Shown: positions 8,408-18,486, counted from the stretch's first letter. The stretch is 64,000 nucleotides of DNA from Amycolatopsis thermophila (GCF_030814215.1 NZ_JAUSUT010000001.1:2170001-2234000), one strand, 5' to 3'. Program-made: numbers and translations. Notes: generated by a model from the letters alone, not told the origin.

Positions 8408-9903
8408 TGAGCCAGCCACCGCTGTCGGATCAGGCAGCCGCCCTCTACGCCAGCAATCCCCCGCGGGAGATGCCCACCCGGCGTGGCACCGAACTGGCCA
8501 TGCTGGGTTTCGCCGCGTTCATCGTCACGTGCGCGTTCGTGCTCGTGCAGGCGAACCAGGAACAGGAGCTGTCCTGGGCGATCGTCTGGTACGGCCTGGC
8601 CTACCTCGGGCTGTTCGCGGTCGCCCACGCGGCGGTGCGCCGCTGGGCGGCCTACGCGGACCCGCTGATCCTGCCGTGCGTCGCGCTGCTCAACGGCCTC
8701 GGCCTGGTGATGATCTACCGGATCGACCTGGCCAACGCGGAGGAGGCGACCCGCTCCGGGGAGAACTTCGCCGCCGACGCGCCCAAGCAGGTGCTGTTCA
8801 CCGCGTTGTCGCTGGCGCTGTTCCTCGCCGTGCTGATCGTGGTCAAGGACCACCGGACGCTGACCCGCTACGGCTACACCGCGGGCCTGATCGGCATGGT
8901 CGCGCTGGCGCTGCCCGCGGTGCTGCCCAGTTCGCTGTCCGAGGTCAACGGCGCGAAGGTCTGGGTGAAGCTGCCCGGCTTCTCCATCCAGCCGGCCGAG
9001 TTCTCGAAGATCCTGCTGATGATCTTCTTCTCGTCGTTCCTGGTCGCCAAGCGCGACCTGTTCATGATCGCGGGCAAGAAGGTGTTCGGGGTCGAGCTGC
9101 CCCGCGCGCGTGACCTGGGCCCGCTGCTCATCGCCGCCGCGGTCTGCCTGCTCGTCCTGGTGTTCGAGAAGGACCTGGGCACGTCGCTGCTGCTCTTCGG
9201 CATCGTCCTGGTGATGCTCTACGTCGCCACCGAGCGGGCGATCTGGGTGCTCACCGGGCTGAGCTTCTTCATCGTCGGCTGCCTGATCGCCTACCAGCTG
9301 TTCACGCACGTGCAGCAGCGCGTCGCGAACTGGATCGACCCGCTGGCGACGTACTCCGACCCGGGCGGCGGTTACCAGATCGCGCAGGGCCTGTTCGGCC
9401 TCGGCACCGGCGGGGTCGGCGGCACCGGCCTCGGCGCCGGGCGGCCGGAGATCGTGCCGGAGTCCAACACCGACTTCATCACCGCCGGCCTCGGCGAGGA
9501 GCTCGGGTTCGTCGGGCTGGCCGCGATCCTGGTGGTCTACCTGCTGCTGGCCACGCGCGGCATGCGCAGCGCGCTGGCCGTGCGGGACACCTTCGGCAAG
9601 CTGCTCGGCTGCGGCCTGTCGTTCACGATCGTCATGCAGGTGTTCGTGATCGTCGGCGGCGTGACGAAGCTGATCCCGATGACCGGCATCACGACACCGT
9701 TCCTGTCCTACGGCGGGTCGTCGCTGCTGGCCAACTACATCCTGGTCGCCCTGCTGCTCCGCATCTCGGACGCGGCGCGGCGGCCGTCCCAGAAACCCCG
9801 GCCCAAGCAGCCGCAGCAGCAGGCTCCGCTGGCCGAGGCGCACACGGTGATGGTGCAGCGGCCGCCGGCCGGGGGCAACGCGACAGGGGAACCGACGGCA
9901 TGA
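8407..9903 (+). CDS. rodA: RodA/FtsW-family SEDS peptidoglycan polymerase
   Basis: 498 aa, polytopic membrane protein with about ten to twelve helices and the SEDS hallmarks WVKLPGFSIQPAEFSKI, FEKDLGTSLL and the extracellular ESNTDFITAGLGEELGF loop. SEDS proteins polymerise glycan strands from lipid II and work with a class B PBP, here PbpA encoded next. The start ATG overlaps the pstP stop by one base, and the end overlaps pbpA (ATGA at 9900-9903). The order and coupling favour a RodA elongation role rather than FtsW. Confidence 0.93.
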   Translation: MSQPPLSDQAAALYASNPPREMPTRRGTELAMLGFAAFIVTCAFVLVQANQEQELSWAIVWYGLAYLGLFAVAHAAVRRWAAYADPLILPCVALLNGLGLVMIYRIDLANAEEATRSGENFAADAPKQVLFTALSLALFLAVLIVVKDHRTLTRYGYTAGLIGMVALALPAVLPSSLSEVNGAKVWVKLPGFSIQPAEFSKILLMIFFSSFLVAKRDLFMIAGKKVFGVELPRARDLGPLLIAAAVCLLVLVFEKDLGTSLLLFGIVLVMLYVATERAIWVLTGLSFFIVGCLIAYQLFTHVQQRVANWIDPLATYSDPGGGYQIAQGLFGLGTGGVGGTGLGAGRPEIVPESNTDFITAGLGEELGFVGLAAILVVYLLLATRGMRSALAVRDTFGKLLGCGLSFTIVMQVFVIVGGVTKLIPMTGITTPFLSYGGSSLLANYILVALLLRISDAARRPSQKPRPKQPQQQAPLAEAHTVMVQRPPAGGNATGEPTA

Positions 9904-11369
9904 ACAAGCCCATGCGCCGCGTCGGCATCGCCATGCTCACCATGGTGGTGCTGCTGCTGGCCAACATCACCTACATCCAGGTGGTGAAGGCCGACGACTA
10001 CCGCACCGACTCGCGCAACCGGCGGGTGCTGCTGGAGGAGTACTCCCGGCAGCGGGGCAGCATCGTGTCCCAGTTCGACGGCCAGGTCCTGGCCGACGTG
10101 ACGGCCACGGACGACAAGCTGAAGTTCGAGCGCCGGTACACCAACGGCCCGATGTACGCGCCGGTCACCGGCTACTACTCGGTGCGCTACGGCTCCGCCG
10201 GCATGGAACGGGCCGAGGACGACATCCTCAACGGCTCGGACCCGCGGCTGTTCGTGCGCCGCCTGTCGGACATGGTCACCGGCCGCGACCCGCGCGGCGG
10301 CAGCGTGCAGCTCACCATCAACCCCGCGGTGCAGTCGGCCGTCTACAACCTCATGACGCAGAAGGGCTACACCGGCGCCGCCGTCGCGATGAACCCGAAG
10401 ACGGGCGAGATCCTGGCGATGGTGTCCACGCCCTCCTACGACCCGAACGCCCTGGCCTCGCACGACAGCACGACGCAGCAGGAGGCGTGGACCAGGTTCA
10501 CCGACGACCCGGCCGAGCCGATGGTCAACCGGGCGATCTCGGAGACCTACCCGCCGGGTTCGACGTTCAAGTTGCTGGTCGCCGCGGCCGAGCTGGAGAA
10601 CGGCGCCACCGCGACCACGCCGGTCAGCAACGCGCCGAACGTGAAGCTGCCGGGCACCAACGTGACCCTGGAGAACTACGGCGGCGAGTCGTGCCCGGGC
10701 ACGACGTTCAAGGACGCGCTGGCCTACTCGTGCAACGTCCCGTTCGCGACCTTCGCCGGTCAGCTGGGCGCCGACAAGCTGCGGGCCACCGCGGCGAACT
10801 TCGGCATCGGCACGCCGCTGTCGATCCCGCTGGCCGTGGCTCCGTCGGCGCTGGGCGACCTGGACTCGCAGGGCGCGCTCTACCAGTCCGGCATCGGCCA
10901 GCGCGACGTGCGGCTGACCCCGCTGCAGGACCTGATGCTGTCCGCCACGATCGCCAACGGCGGGATGGCGATGAAGCCGCAGCTGATCAAGAGCCTGCTC
11001 GGCGCCGACCTGTCGGAGACGCTGCAGACGTTCTCTCCCGAGAAGCTGACCGGCACGCCGGCGCTGTCCAAGGAGAACGCGGCCGTGCTGACCGACATGA
11101 TGATCGCCTCCGAGGCGAACACCAAGGGCGGCGGCAAGCGCGGCGACATCCAGATCGCCTCCAAGACCGGCACCGCCGAGCACGGCACCGACCCGAAGGC
11201 CACGCCGCCGCACGCCTGGTACACCGCGTTCGCGCCGGCCGCCGACCCGCAGATCGCCGTCGCGGTGATCGTCGAGTCCGGTGGTAACCGCGGCCTGGCC
11301 GCGACCGGTGGCACCGTGGCGGCCGAGATCGGCCGCGCCGCGATCAACGCCCAGCTCGGGGGTGGGTAG
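9900..11369 (+). CDS. pbpA: PbpA: class B penicillin-binding transpeptidase
   Basis: 489 aa. An N-terminal membrane anchor (VGIAMLTMVVLLLANITYI, residues 7-25) precedes the dimerisation region and a transpeptidase domain. Active-site motifs are S-T-F-K in YPPGSTFKLLVA (Ser near 220), SCN in AYSCNVPF (about 278) and KTG in IASKTGTAEH (about 421). It cross-links peptidoglycan in the periplasm-like space and partners RodA. In mycobacteria the orthologue is phosphorylated by PknB. It overlaps rodA by ATGA, and pknA follows after 3 bp. Confidence 0.94.
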   Translation: MNKPMRRVGIAMLTMVVLLLANITYIQVVKADDYRTDSRNRRVLLEEYSRQRGSIVSQFDGQVLADVTATDDKLKFERRYTNGPMYAPVTGYYSVRYGSAGMERAEDDILNGSDPRLFVRRLSDMVTGRDPRGGSVQLTINPAVQSAVYNLMTQKGYTGAAVAMNPKTGEILAMVSTPSYDPNALASHDSTTQQEAWTRFTDDPAEPMVNRAISETYPPGSTFKLLVAAAELENGATATTPVSNAPNVKLPGTNVTLENYGGESCPGTTFKDALAYSCNVPFATFAGQLGADKLRATAANFGIGTPLSIPLAVAPSALGDLDSQGALYQSGIGQRDVRLTPLQDLMLSATIANGGMAMKPQLIKSLLGADLSETLQTFSPEKLTGTPALSKENAAVLTDMMIASEANTKGGGKRGDIQIASKTGTAEHGTDPKATPPHAWYTAFAPAADPQIAVAVIVESGGNRGLAATGGTVAAEIGRAAINAQLGGG

Positions 11370-11372
11370 CGC

Positions 11373-12551
11373 ATGCTGTCCACCGGTCAGCTGCTGGCCG
11401 ATCGTTACCGGCTCGTCCACCGCATCGCCGTCGGCGGGATGGGCGAGGTCTGGCAGGCCAGTGACACCCGGTTGGACCGCATCGTCGCGGTGAAGGTGCT
11501 CAAGGCCGAACTGTCGCAGGACGCGGAGTTCCTGCACCGCTTCCGCACGGAGGCGCGGACGACGGCGTCGCTGAACCACCCCGGCATCGCGGCGGTGCAC
11601 GACTACGGCGAGACCGTCGCCGGCGAGCACGCCATCGCGTACCTGGTGATGGAGCACGTGGACGGCGAACCGCTGGCCGGGATCCTGATGCGCGAGGGAC
11701 GGCTGGCGGCCGACCGCACGCTGGACATCCTCGAGCAGGCCGGAAACGCGTTGCAGGCCGCCCACGAACGCGGTCTGGTGCACCGGGACATCAAGCCGGG
11801 CAACATCCTGGTCACCCCGACCGGCACGGTGAAGGTCACCGACTTCGGCATCGCCAAGGCCGCCGACGCGGCACCGGTGACGAGGTCCGGCATGGTGATG
11901 GGCACCGCGCACTACATCGCACCCGAGCAGGCGCTCGGCCACGACGCGGAACCGGCGAGCGACGTCTACTCGCTGGCCGTCTGCGGGTACGAGTGCCTGG
12001 CCGGGCACCGCCCGTTCCTGTCCGAGAACGCGGTGACGGTCGCGATGATGCACATCCGCGACCTGCCGCCGCCCCTGCCGCCGGACGTGCCACCGCACGC
12101 GCGCGCGGTCATCGAGGCGACCCTGGTCAAGGACCCGCGGCAGCGCTACAACAGCGGCGGCGAGTTCGCGGCCGCCATCGCCGCGGTCCGGAACGGGCAC
12201 GCGCTACCGGCGCCGTCCGGCCTGGTGCAGACTTATGCGCCGGTCGTCGGTCCGGTGGCACCCGTCGGCCCGGCCTCCCAGCCGGCGATGCAGCCGGTCA
12301 GCCCACCCGGTATGCCGCACCCGAGCGGGGTGCTGCCGATGCCGGTGCCACCGCGGCGGCGGGTTCCGATCGCCGTGTGGGTGCTGCTGGCCGTACTGGT
12401 GGCCGGGATCGTGGTGGCCCTGCTGGTGTTACTGCCCGACTGGGGCGGCAGCGGGACCGGCAAACTCCCCGGCGGTCAGGTCGGCACCACCGACATGGTC
12501 CCCGGCACGCGGCAACTCCCTCCCCCCGAAGAGACGACCTACGAGGCATGA
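11373..12551 (+). CDS. pknA: PknA: receptor-like Ser/Thr protein kinase
   Basis: 392 aa. The kinase domain (about 10-270) has the Gly loop [15 protein letters not shown] lysine, catalytic HRDIKPGN (about 137) and DFG, with an activation loop carrying [16 protein letters not shown] Pro-rich juxtamembrane region leads to a transmembrane helix ([22 protein letters not shown], about 332-353) and a short outside tail with no PASTA domains, as in mycobacterial PknA. It phosphorylates division and cell-wall proteins and cross-activates PknB. No usable Shine-Dalgarno is needed if coupled to pbpA three bases upstream. Confidence 0.94.
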   Translation: MLSTGQLLADRYRLVHRIAVGGMGEVWQASDTRLDRIVAVKVLKAELSQDAEFLHRFRTEARTTASLNHPGIAAVHDYGETVAGEHAIAYLVMEHVDGEPLAGILMREGRLAADRTLDILEQAGNALQAAHERGLVHRDIKPGNILVTPTGTVKVTDFGIAKAADAAPVTRSGMVMGTAHYIAPEQALGHDAEPASDVYSLAVCGYECLAGHRPFLSENAVTVAMMHIRDLPPPLPPDVPPHARAVIEATLVKDPRQRYNSGGEFAAAIAAVRNGHALPAPSGLVQTYAPVVGPVAPVGPASQPAMQPVSPPGMPHPSGVLPMPVPPRRRVPIAVWVLLAVLVAGIVVALLVLLPDWGGSGTGKLPGGQVGTTDMVPGTRQLPPPEETTYEA

Positions 12552-12588
12552 TGAGCACACCTTGGACGGAACGGAACGGCTTTCTCCG

Positions 12589-14589
12589 ATGACTGCACCC
12601 AGGATGCTGTCCAACCGCTACGAACTGGGCGACACGCTCGGTTACGGCGGCATGTCCGAGGTCCACCACGGCACCGACGTCCGGCTCGGCCGTGAAGTCG
12701 CCGTGAAGATCCTCCGTGCCGACCTCGCCCGCGACCCCCAGTTCCAGGAGCGGTTCCGGCGCGAGGCGCAGAACGCCGCGGCGCTGAACCACCCGGCGAT
12801 CGTCGCGGTGTACGACACCGGTGAGGCCCAGACCGAGTACGGTCCGCTGCCCTACATCGTGATGGAGTACGTCCGGGGACGGACGCTGCGCGACATCGTC
12901 AAGACCGAGGGCCCGCTGTCGCAGAAGCGCGCCATGGAGGTCATGGCCGACGTCTGCGCCGCGCTGGACTTCTCGCACCGGCACGGCATCGTGCACCGGG
13001 ACGTCAAGCCCGCCAACGTGATGATCACCGACCAGGGCGCGGTCAAGGTGATGGACTTCGGCATCGCCCGCGCGATGCACGACGGCCAGGCCGCGATGAC
13101 GCAGACCGCAGCGGTGATCGGCACGGCGCAGTACCTGTCGCCGGAGCAGGCCCGCGGCGAGGGCGTGGACGCGCGCAGCGACGTCTACGCCGCCGGCTGC
13201 GTGCTGTTCGAGCTGGTCACCGGCGAGCCGCCGTTCACCGGTGACTCCCCGGTCGCGGTCGCCTACCAGCACGTGCGGGAGGACCCGAAGGCCCCGTCGG
13301 CGGTGAACCCCGCGGTGTCGCCGGAGCTGGACGCGATCGTGCTGAAAGCGCTGGCGAAGGGCCCGGCGAACCGGTACCAGTCCGCCGCGGAGATGCGCGC
13401 CGACCTGGTCCGCACGCTGTCCGGACAGCGGCCGTCCGCGCCGATGGTGATGACGCCGGACGAGCGCACGCAGGTGATCGCCGGGACACCCGGTCACGCC
13501 GCCGACTACGACCCGGACGCGCTGGAGGAGGACGAGCAGCGCCGCAAGCGCCGCAAGATCATCGCGGCGATCGTCTTCACGATCATCGGTCTTGGCCTGA
13601 TCGCGTTCATCTTGTGGCTGACCGGGGCGTTCGACTCGAAGCCGGAGACCGCGCTGATCCCGGACGTCCGCGGGCAGCAGTCCGCGCAGGCGGAGGCGAC
13701 GATCCGCAACAAGGGCTTCAGCAACGTGACGCTGATGGACAAGCCCTGCCTGCGCCGGACGGACGGCACCGAGACGTGCAGCGGCGACGACGTCGGCAAG
13801 GCGATCAACACCGACCCGGCCGCCGGGGTGAGCGTCGCGCTCGACCAGCGCATCACGATCTTCGTCGGCGCGAAGCCCGGCAACGTCGCGGTGCCCGCGC
13901 TCAACGGCAAGACCGAGGACGAGGCCAAGTCGCTGCTCAACCAGGCCGGGCTGCTCCTGGACCAGAACATCCAGGAGGTCGATGTCAACGACCCGGACCA
14001 GTACGGCAAGGTCCAGAGCCAGAACCCGCCGGCGAACGCGCAGGTCGCCCAGGGCAGCACGGTGACCATCACGATCGGCCGCACGCCGAACATGGTGGAC
14101 ATCACCGACTACACCGGCCAGCAGTACAACGTCGCCAAGGCGGGCCTGGAGGCGCTCGGTTTCAAGGTGACGAAGAAGGAGACGGACTCCGACCAGCCGG
14201 AGGGCCAGGTCGTCAACCAGAAGCCGAACGGCGGCCAGCAGCCCGAGGGCTCGACGGTGGAGCTGACGGTGTCCAACGGGTCGGGTCAGAAGATCCAGAT
14301 GCCGAACCTGATCGGCAAGACCCAGAACGAGGCGCAGCAGATCCTGCAGCAGCTCGGCTGGGACGGCACGATCCAGTACCAGGCCGAGCAGCTGGACGAG
14401 GACGACGACAACGTCGGCAAGGTGACCAACACCAACCCGTCGGCGGGCCAGCAGATCAAGAAGAGCGACACGATCACGTTGTTCATCGGCGAGGCCAGGA
14501 ACGGCGGCGGCGGTGGCGGCAACAGCTCGACGCCGTCGACCCCGGGTGGCGGGGGCATCTTCCCGCCGACGGGCCACAACAACTTCTGA
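12589..14589 (+). CDS. pknB: PknB: PASTA-domain Ser/Thr protein kinase
   Basis: 666 aa. Kinase domain 10-275 with GYGGMSEVH, VAVKIL, HRDVKPANV (about 137) and DFG; the activation loop TQTAAVIGTAQYLSPEQ has the usual phosphothreonines. The transmembrane helix (about 328-350, AIVFTIIGLGLIAFILWL) is followed by four PASTA domains that sense muropeptides or lipid II, and a Gly/Ser/Pro tail. The first PASTA carries two Cys (CLRRTDGTETC) that could form a disulfide. ATG at 12589 gives the family-typical MTAPRMLSNRYELGDTLGYG; the spacing from pknA is 37 bp, so expression is probably from the same mRNA. Confidence 0.94.
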   Translation: MTAPRMLSNRYELGDTLGYGGMSEVHHGTDVRLGREVAVKILRADLARDPQFQERFRREAQNAAALNHPAIVAVYDTGEAQTEYGPLPYIVMEYVRGRTLRDIVKTEGPLSQKRAMEVMADVCAALDFSHRHGIVHRDVKPANVMITDQGAVKVMDFGIARAMHDGQAAMTQTAAVIGTAQYLSPEQARGEGVDARSDVYAAGCVLFELVTGEPPFTGDSPVAVAYQHVREDPKAPSAVNPAVSPELDAIVLKALAKGPANRYQSAAEMRADLVRTLSGQRPSAPMVMTPDERTQVIAGTPGHAADYDPDALEEDEQRRKRRKIIAAIVFTIIGLGLIAFILWLTGAFDSKPETALIPDVRGQQSAQAEATIRNKGFSNVTLMDKPCLRRTDGTETCSGDDVGKAINTDPAAGVSVALDQRITIFVGAKPGNVAVPALNGKTEDEAKSLLNQAGLLLDQNIQEVDVNDPDQYGKVQSQNPPANAQVAQGSTVTITIGRTPNMVDITDYTGQQYNVAKAGLEALGFKVTKKETDSDQPEGQVVNQKPNGGQQPEGSTVELTVSNGSGQKIQMPNLIGKTQNEAQQILQQLGWDGTIQYQAEQLDEDDDNVGKVTNTNPSAGQQIKKSDTITLFIGEARNGGGGGGNSSTPSTPGGGGIFPPTGHNNF

Positions 14590-14602
14590 CGGTTCCGGTG
14601 CC

Positions 14603-14643
14603 ACGGGCCCGCTTCCCCACCGGGGAGGCGGGCCCGTCCTTTT
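14603..14643 (+). terminator. terminator of the fha-pkn operon
   Basis: ACGGGCCCGC and CCCC pair with GGGG and GCGGGCCCGT around an ACC loop, followed by CCTTTT. It lies 13 bp after the pknB stop and is the only strong terminator from 5.3 to 14.7 kb on this strand, so the seven genes form one transcription unit. Confidence 0.8.
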
Positions 14644-14703
14644 GGCACAGAACCACCGAACGACTGTGACAGTTCTGGCACACAAGACCGATAACTTGCC
14701 GTC

Positions 14704-16428
14704 ATGGTGATTGCTCCCGCGATGTCCCCTGCCCGCGCGACGGAACCGCCACCGGTGCGGGGCGGCTCGGGACGGTGGCAGGCGGCCGTCGCGGTGGCCG
14801 GCGGGACGGCGCTGATCGCGGTGCAGGCCGCGCGCTACGGCAACTGGATCGTCGACGACGCGGCCATCACCTTCGCCTACGCCCGCAACCTCTCCGACGG
14901 GCTCGGCCCGGTCGTGCAGCCGGGCGCGGATCCCGTGGAGGGCTACTCGAACCCCACCTGGACGGCGCTGCTGGCGCTCGGCCGCCTGGTGGGGTTGTTC
15001 GACCGCGGCACGTTCTTCGGCATCCCGGACTACGTGCTGTTCCCCAAGGCGCTGGGTTTGCTGTGCTGCGCCGGGATCCTGGTCGCCTTCCACGCGGCGG
15101 CCGCGATGGTGGTCCGGCGCCCTTGGGTGGTGACGCTCGCGGGCGGCGCGGTGCTCGCCGCGATCCCGTCGTTCGTGATCTGGGCGTTCTCCGGTCTGGA
15201 GAACCCGCTGTACGCGCTGGCCGTGGTCACGCTCGCCGTCGTGACGTTCCGGGCCGTCCTTTCCGGACGGTTGCGGACCTCGCGGGTGGCCGCGGCGACC
15301 GGGGTGCTCGCGGCGGTCGCGGCGCTGACCCGCCCGGAGGGCGCGATCTACGCCGGGGTCTACCCGGTCGTCGTGCTGATCCACCTGCGCCGCGCGAACC
15401 TGAAGCCGAGCCTCGGGCACGCGCTGGTGTCGGTGGCCGCGTTCGCGGTGCCGTTCGGGTCCTACGTGCTGTGGCGGTACCTGGAGTTCGGGCGGCTGGT
15501 GGCCAACACCGCGGTCGCCAAGCGGCAGGGCCTGCCGGAGATCGGGCAGCTGACCCGCGCCGGTGACCTGGTGCAGTACGCGGGCGCGCTGGCCGTGCTC
15601 GTGCTGGTGGTCCTGGTCGGTCTGACACTGGCGCGGTCGTCGTGGTGGCGCGACGGGCTGATCACGCTGCTCGTGCCGCTGGGGCTGGCGCTGGCCGCGT
15701 ACGCGGTGCTGGAGCCCGACTGGATGGCCCAGTTCCGCTTCGCCACGCCAGTGTGGGCGCTGTCCGCGCTGATCGGCGCGCTCGCGGCGACCGAGGTGTT
15801 CCGCAACACCCGCGCCCGCGGCCGGGTGCTGCTGTGCGGCGCGCTGGTCGTGACGCTCGTCCCGTCCGTGGCGAGCCTCGAGCGGGCGAACGAGAAGTTC
15901 CAGAGCCAGCCGACGCTGCCGATGTGCTTCGTCGCCGACCGGTTCGGCCGGATGTTCAACCAGTACGCGGACATCCTCGGCGTGCGCGAGGGTTCGGTGC
16001 TCGAGCCGGACCTGGGCGGCACCTCGCTGACGAGCCGGCTGCACGTGGTCGATCTGGCCGGCCTGGTCGACGACGAGATCGCGGACCACTACCACGACCA
16101 GGACATGGCGGCGCTGCGCGAGCACGTGTTCGAGGAGGTCAAGCCGACCTTCATCCACTTCCGGATGTACTGGGGCCCGGTCACCGGCGTCGGTTCCGAC
16201 CCGCGGCTCGCGCGGGACTACGTGCCGATCTACACCTACCCGGACGCGGCCGACTACGGCGGCGACTTCGTCCGCCGGGACGCGGTGACCGATCCGGGCC
16301 TGCTCGCCGCGGCGCAGGACTACGCGAACGAAAACGTGGCGGCGACGGAGAGCAAGATCAACGCGTGGGGGCTGCGCCGCTGCGGGGACACGCTCACGCC
16401 CGGGCAGACCGCGCTCGGGGTTCACTGA
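14704..16428 (+). CDS. polytopic GT-C-like glycosyltransferase membrane protein
   Basis: 574 aa. An N-terminal membrane helix (residues 26-42) is followed by NWIVDDAAITFAYARNLSDG with Asp51-Asp52 in the first outside loop, the position of the catalytic acid in GT-C enzymes that use polyprenyl-phosphate sugars. EGYSNPTWTALLALG next to it resembles the arabinofuranosyltransferase AftB family. About ten further helices and a soluble C-terminal domain (about 400-574) follow. It likely adds a sugar to cell-wall glycan outside the membrane. A -10-like GATAAC lies at 14690-14695, which would give a leaderless or near-leaderless mRNA. Its 3' end overlaps the convergent kinase gene by 35 bp. Substrate unproven. 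Confidence 0.65.
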   Translation: MVIAPAMSPARATEPPPVRGGSGRWQAAVAVAGGTALIAVQAARYGNWIVDDAAITFAYARNLSDGLGPVVQPGADPVEGYSNPTWTALLALGRLVGLFDRGTFFGIPDYVLFPKALGLLCCAGILVAFHAAAAMVVRRPWVVTLAGGAVLAAIPSFVIWAFSGLENPLYALAVVTLAVVTFRAVLSGRLRTSRVAAATGVLAAVAALTRPEGAIYAGVYPVVVLIHLRRANLKPSLGHALVSVAAFAVPFGSYVLWRYLEFGRLVANTAVAKRQGLPEIGQLTRAGDLVQYAGALAVLVLVVLVGLTLARSSWWRDGLITLLVPLGLALAAYAVLEPDWMAQFRFATPVWALSALIGALAATEVFRNTRARGRVLLCGALVVTLVPSVASLERANEKFQSQPTLPMCFVADRFGRMFNQYADILGVREGSVLEPDLGGTSLTSRLHVVDLAGLVDDEIADHYHDQDMAALREHVFEEVKPTFIHFRMYWGPVTGVGSDPRLARDYVPIYTYPDAADYGGDFVRRDAVTDPGLLAAAQDYANENVAATESKINAWGLRRCGDTLTPGQTALGVH

Positions 16429-17776
16429 CCTCGCGCGGCAACCGCAGCGTGAACACCGCACCGTCGCGAGTGGACACCTCGATCCGCCCGCCGTGGGCGC
16501 GGGCGTTCTCCTGGGCGATCGCGAGGCCGAGGCCGCTGCCCGCGGTCGCGGTGCGGGCCCGGTCGCCGCGGACGAACCGGTCGAACACCAGCGGCCCCAG
16601 GTCGCCGGGCACGCCGGGGCCGGAGTCGGCGACCTCCACGGTGACCTCGTCACGGCCGCCCCCGCCGACGGTGACCGTGACCGGTGGTGCGCCGTGCGTC
16701 TGCGCGTTGGTCAGCAGGTTGCGGGCGATCGTGTGCAGCCGCCGCGGATCGCCCTGCACCACGACCTCACCGGTGGTCTTCAGCGTGATGCCCGTCCCGC
16801 CGGCCAGCTCGATCGCCTCGGCCCACAGGTCGGCGAGGTCGACCGGTTCGGCGCGGAAGTCGGCGACGCCGGCGTCGAACCGGGAGATCTCCAGCAGGTC
16901 CTCGACCAGGGTCGCCAGGCGCCGGGACTGCACCGCCAGGAGCTGACCGGCGCGGGCGCGGGCCTCGGGGTTCGGGCTGTCCACGCCGTCGGCCGCGGCG
17001 ACCATCGTGGCCACCGGGGTGCGCAGGTCGTGCGCGACGTCGGCGACGAACCGGCGCTGCTGCTCCTCCTTCGCGCGCAGCTCGGCGATCGAGGTCCCGA
17101 CGCGCTCGGCCATCGCGTTGAACGAGCCGGCCAGGTCGGCGAGCTCGTCGCGGCCGCGCACGGCCAGGCGGGTGCCGAGGTCGCCGTCGCCCAGGCGGAG
17201 CGCGGCGTTGGCGACCGCGCGCACCGGGCGCTGGATCCGTTTCGCCGCGACCAGCGCGCCGGCGACCCCGAGCACCGCGACCAGCAACGCCATCCCGGCC
17301 AGGTTGCGGCGGAGCTTGGACAGGTCCGCCCGCAACGAGTCCAGCGTGTAGTACTCGACCAGCACGAGGTCGTCCACCGGCGACCCGGCCAGGACCAGGT
17401 AGGGCGTGTCGGCCGGTTGCAGGCTCATCGGGTCCGCGTTGCGCCGGGCCGCGGTGAGCAGCCAGCCCGGCAGCTCGACCGGCGGGGCCGTGCCGTGCAC
17501 GACGAGGCTGTCGCCGCTGTAGTCGAACACGCTCCAGGCCACCGCGCTCTCCCGCGTCATGTAGCCGACGACGTGGTCCGGGGAGAGTTCCTGCGCGACG
17601 AACCGGGTCTGGGCGAGGTCGGAGGCGAAGTCCGCGCGGGAGGCGGAGTGGAACCGGCTCGTCGTGTCGTTCGCCTGGAGCTGGTAGGCGGCCAGGGCCA
17701 TCGCGGCCGTCGCGGCGAGCGTCACCAGCACCACCGCCGCCGCGATCCGCGCGCGCAACCCGAAGTGCGGCCTCAT
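16394..17776 (-). CDS. sensor histidine kinase of a two-component pair
   Basis: 460 aa. Transmembrane helix 1 (residues 8-27), an extracellular sensor region of about 130 residues, helix 2 (about 160-178, LAGMALLVAVLGVAGALVAA), a HAMP linker (KRIQRPVRAVANAALRLGDG), the phospho-acceptor His in DVAHDLRTPVATM (about 249) and a HATPase domain with NLLTNAQTHG, DSGPGVP and GSGLGLAIAQ. ATG at 17776 overlaps the response regulator stop (ATGA). The sensed signal is unknown; location after an ABC transporter suggests control of that transporter or a response to its substrate. Confidence 0.9.
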   Translation of the reverse strand: MRPHFGLRARIAAAVVLVTLAATAAMALAAYQLQANDTTSRFHSASRADFASDLAQTRFVAQELSPDHVVGYMTRESAVAWSVFDYSGDSLVVHGTAPPVELPGWLLTAARRNADPMSLQPADTPYLVLAGSPVDDLVLVEYYTLDSLRADLSKLRRNLAGMALLVAVLGVAGALVAAKRIQRPVRAVANAALRLGDGDLGTRLAVRGRDELADLAGSFNAMAERVGTSIAELRAKEEQQRRFVADVAHDLRTPVATMVAAADGVDSPNPEARARAGQLLAVQSRRLATLVEDLLEISRFDAGVADFRAEPVDLADLWAEAIELAGGTGITLKTTGEVVVQGDPRRLHTIARNLLTNAQTHGAPPVTVTVGGGGRDEVTVEVADSGPGVPGDLGPLVFDRFVRGDRARTATAGSGLGLAIAQENARAHGGRIEVSTRDGAVFTLRLPREVSEPRARSARA

Positions 17777-18453
17777 GGCCGGATCAGGCGGTACCCGATC
17801 CCGCGGACCGTGCGGAGGAGCTCCGGCCGTCCCGGATCCTTTTCGATCTTGGCCCGCAGCCGGGCGACCGCCGCGTCGACGATCCGGGAGTCGCCGACGT
17901 AGCCGTAGTCCCACACCCGCTTGAGCAGCATCTGGCGGCTGAGCACCTGGCCGGGGTGGTTCGCGAACTCCATCAGCAGCTTCCACTCGGTCGCGGTGAG
18001 GTGCAGGTCCTCGCCGTCGGCGCGGACCGTCATGCCGGCCGTGTCCAGTTCCAGGTGTCCGAGGTGGACCAGCGGATCCGCCGGTGGCGCGCCGCGGCGC
18101 AGCACCGCCTTCATCCGCGCGTCGAGCACCCGCGGCTCGACCGGTTTCACCACGTAGTCGTCCGCGCCGCCCTCGAGCCCGACGACGACGTCGACCGGGT
18201 CACCACGGGCGGTCAGCAGGATCACCGGGACCAGGCTGCGGGCGCGGATCCGGCGGCACACCTCGAACCCGTCGATGCCGGGCAGCATGACGTCGAGGAG
18301 GACCACGTCCACCCCGCCGGAGCCGTCGAACAGCTCGGACAGCGCGCGCTCACCGGAGCCCGCGAGTGCGACGTCGTGGCCGAGCCCGCCCAGCGCGAGC
18401 GAGATCGCCTCCGCGAGCGCGTCGTCGTCCTCCACCAACAACAAAGACGCCAC
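17773..18453 (-). CDS. OmpR-family response regulator
   Basis: 226 aa. The receiver domain has the acidic pair VEDDDALAEA, the phospho-Asp in VVLLDVMLPGIDGFEV (about 53), the Thr switch LLTARG and the Lys in DDYVVKPVEPR. The C-terminal winged helix (about 130-224) ends GIGYRL. GTG at 18453 follows GGGGGTGA. It is coupled to the kinase and lies 33 bp after the permease gene, so it probably belongs to the same minus-strand operon as trpG and the ABC transporter. Confidence 0.92.
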   Translation of the reverse strand: MASLLLVEDDDALAEAISLALGGLGHDVALAGSGERALSELFDGSGGVDVVLLDVMLPGIDGFEVCRRIRARSLVPVILLTARGDPVDVVVGLEGGADDYVVKPVEPRVLDARMKAVLRRGAPPADPLVHLGHLELDTAGMTVRADGEDLHLTATEWKLLMEFANHPGQVLSRQMLLKRVWDYGYVGDSRIVDAAVARLRAKIEKDPGRPELLRTVRGIGYRLIRP

Positions 18454-18486
18454 GAGTCACCCCCACTGCCGATCCGGGCACGATAC

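Noticed and set aside
12298-16653. Very long open frames opposite the kinase and glycosyltransferase genes (and similarly opposite rodA-pbpA, gyrA, gyrB and dnaA)
   Set aside because: They are Arg/Gly/His-rich mirror frames of real high-GC genes, without domains or ribosome binding sites.
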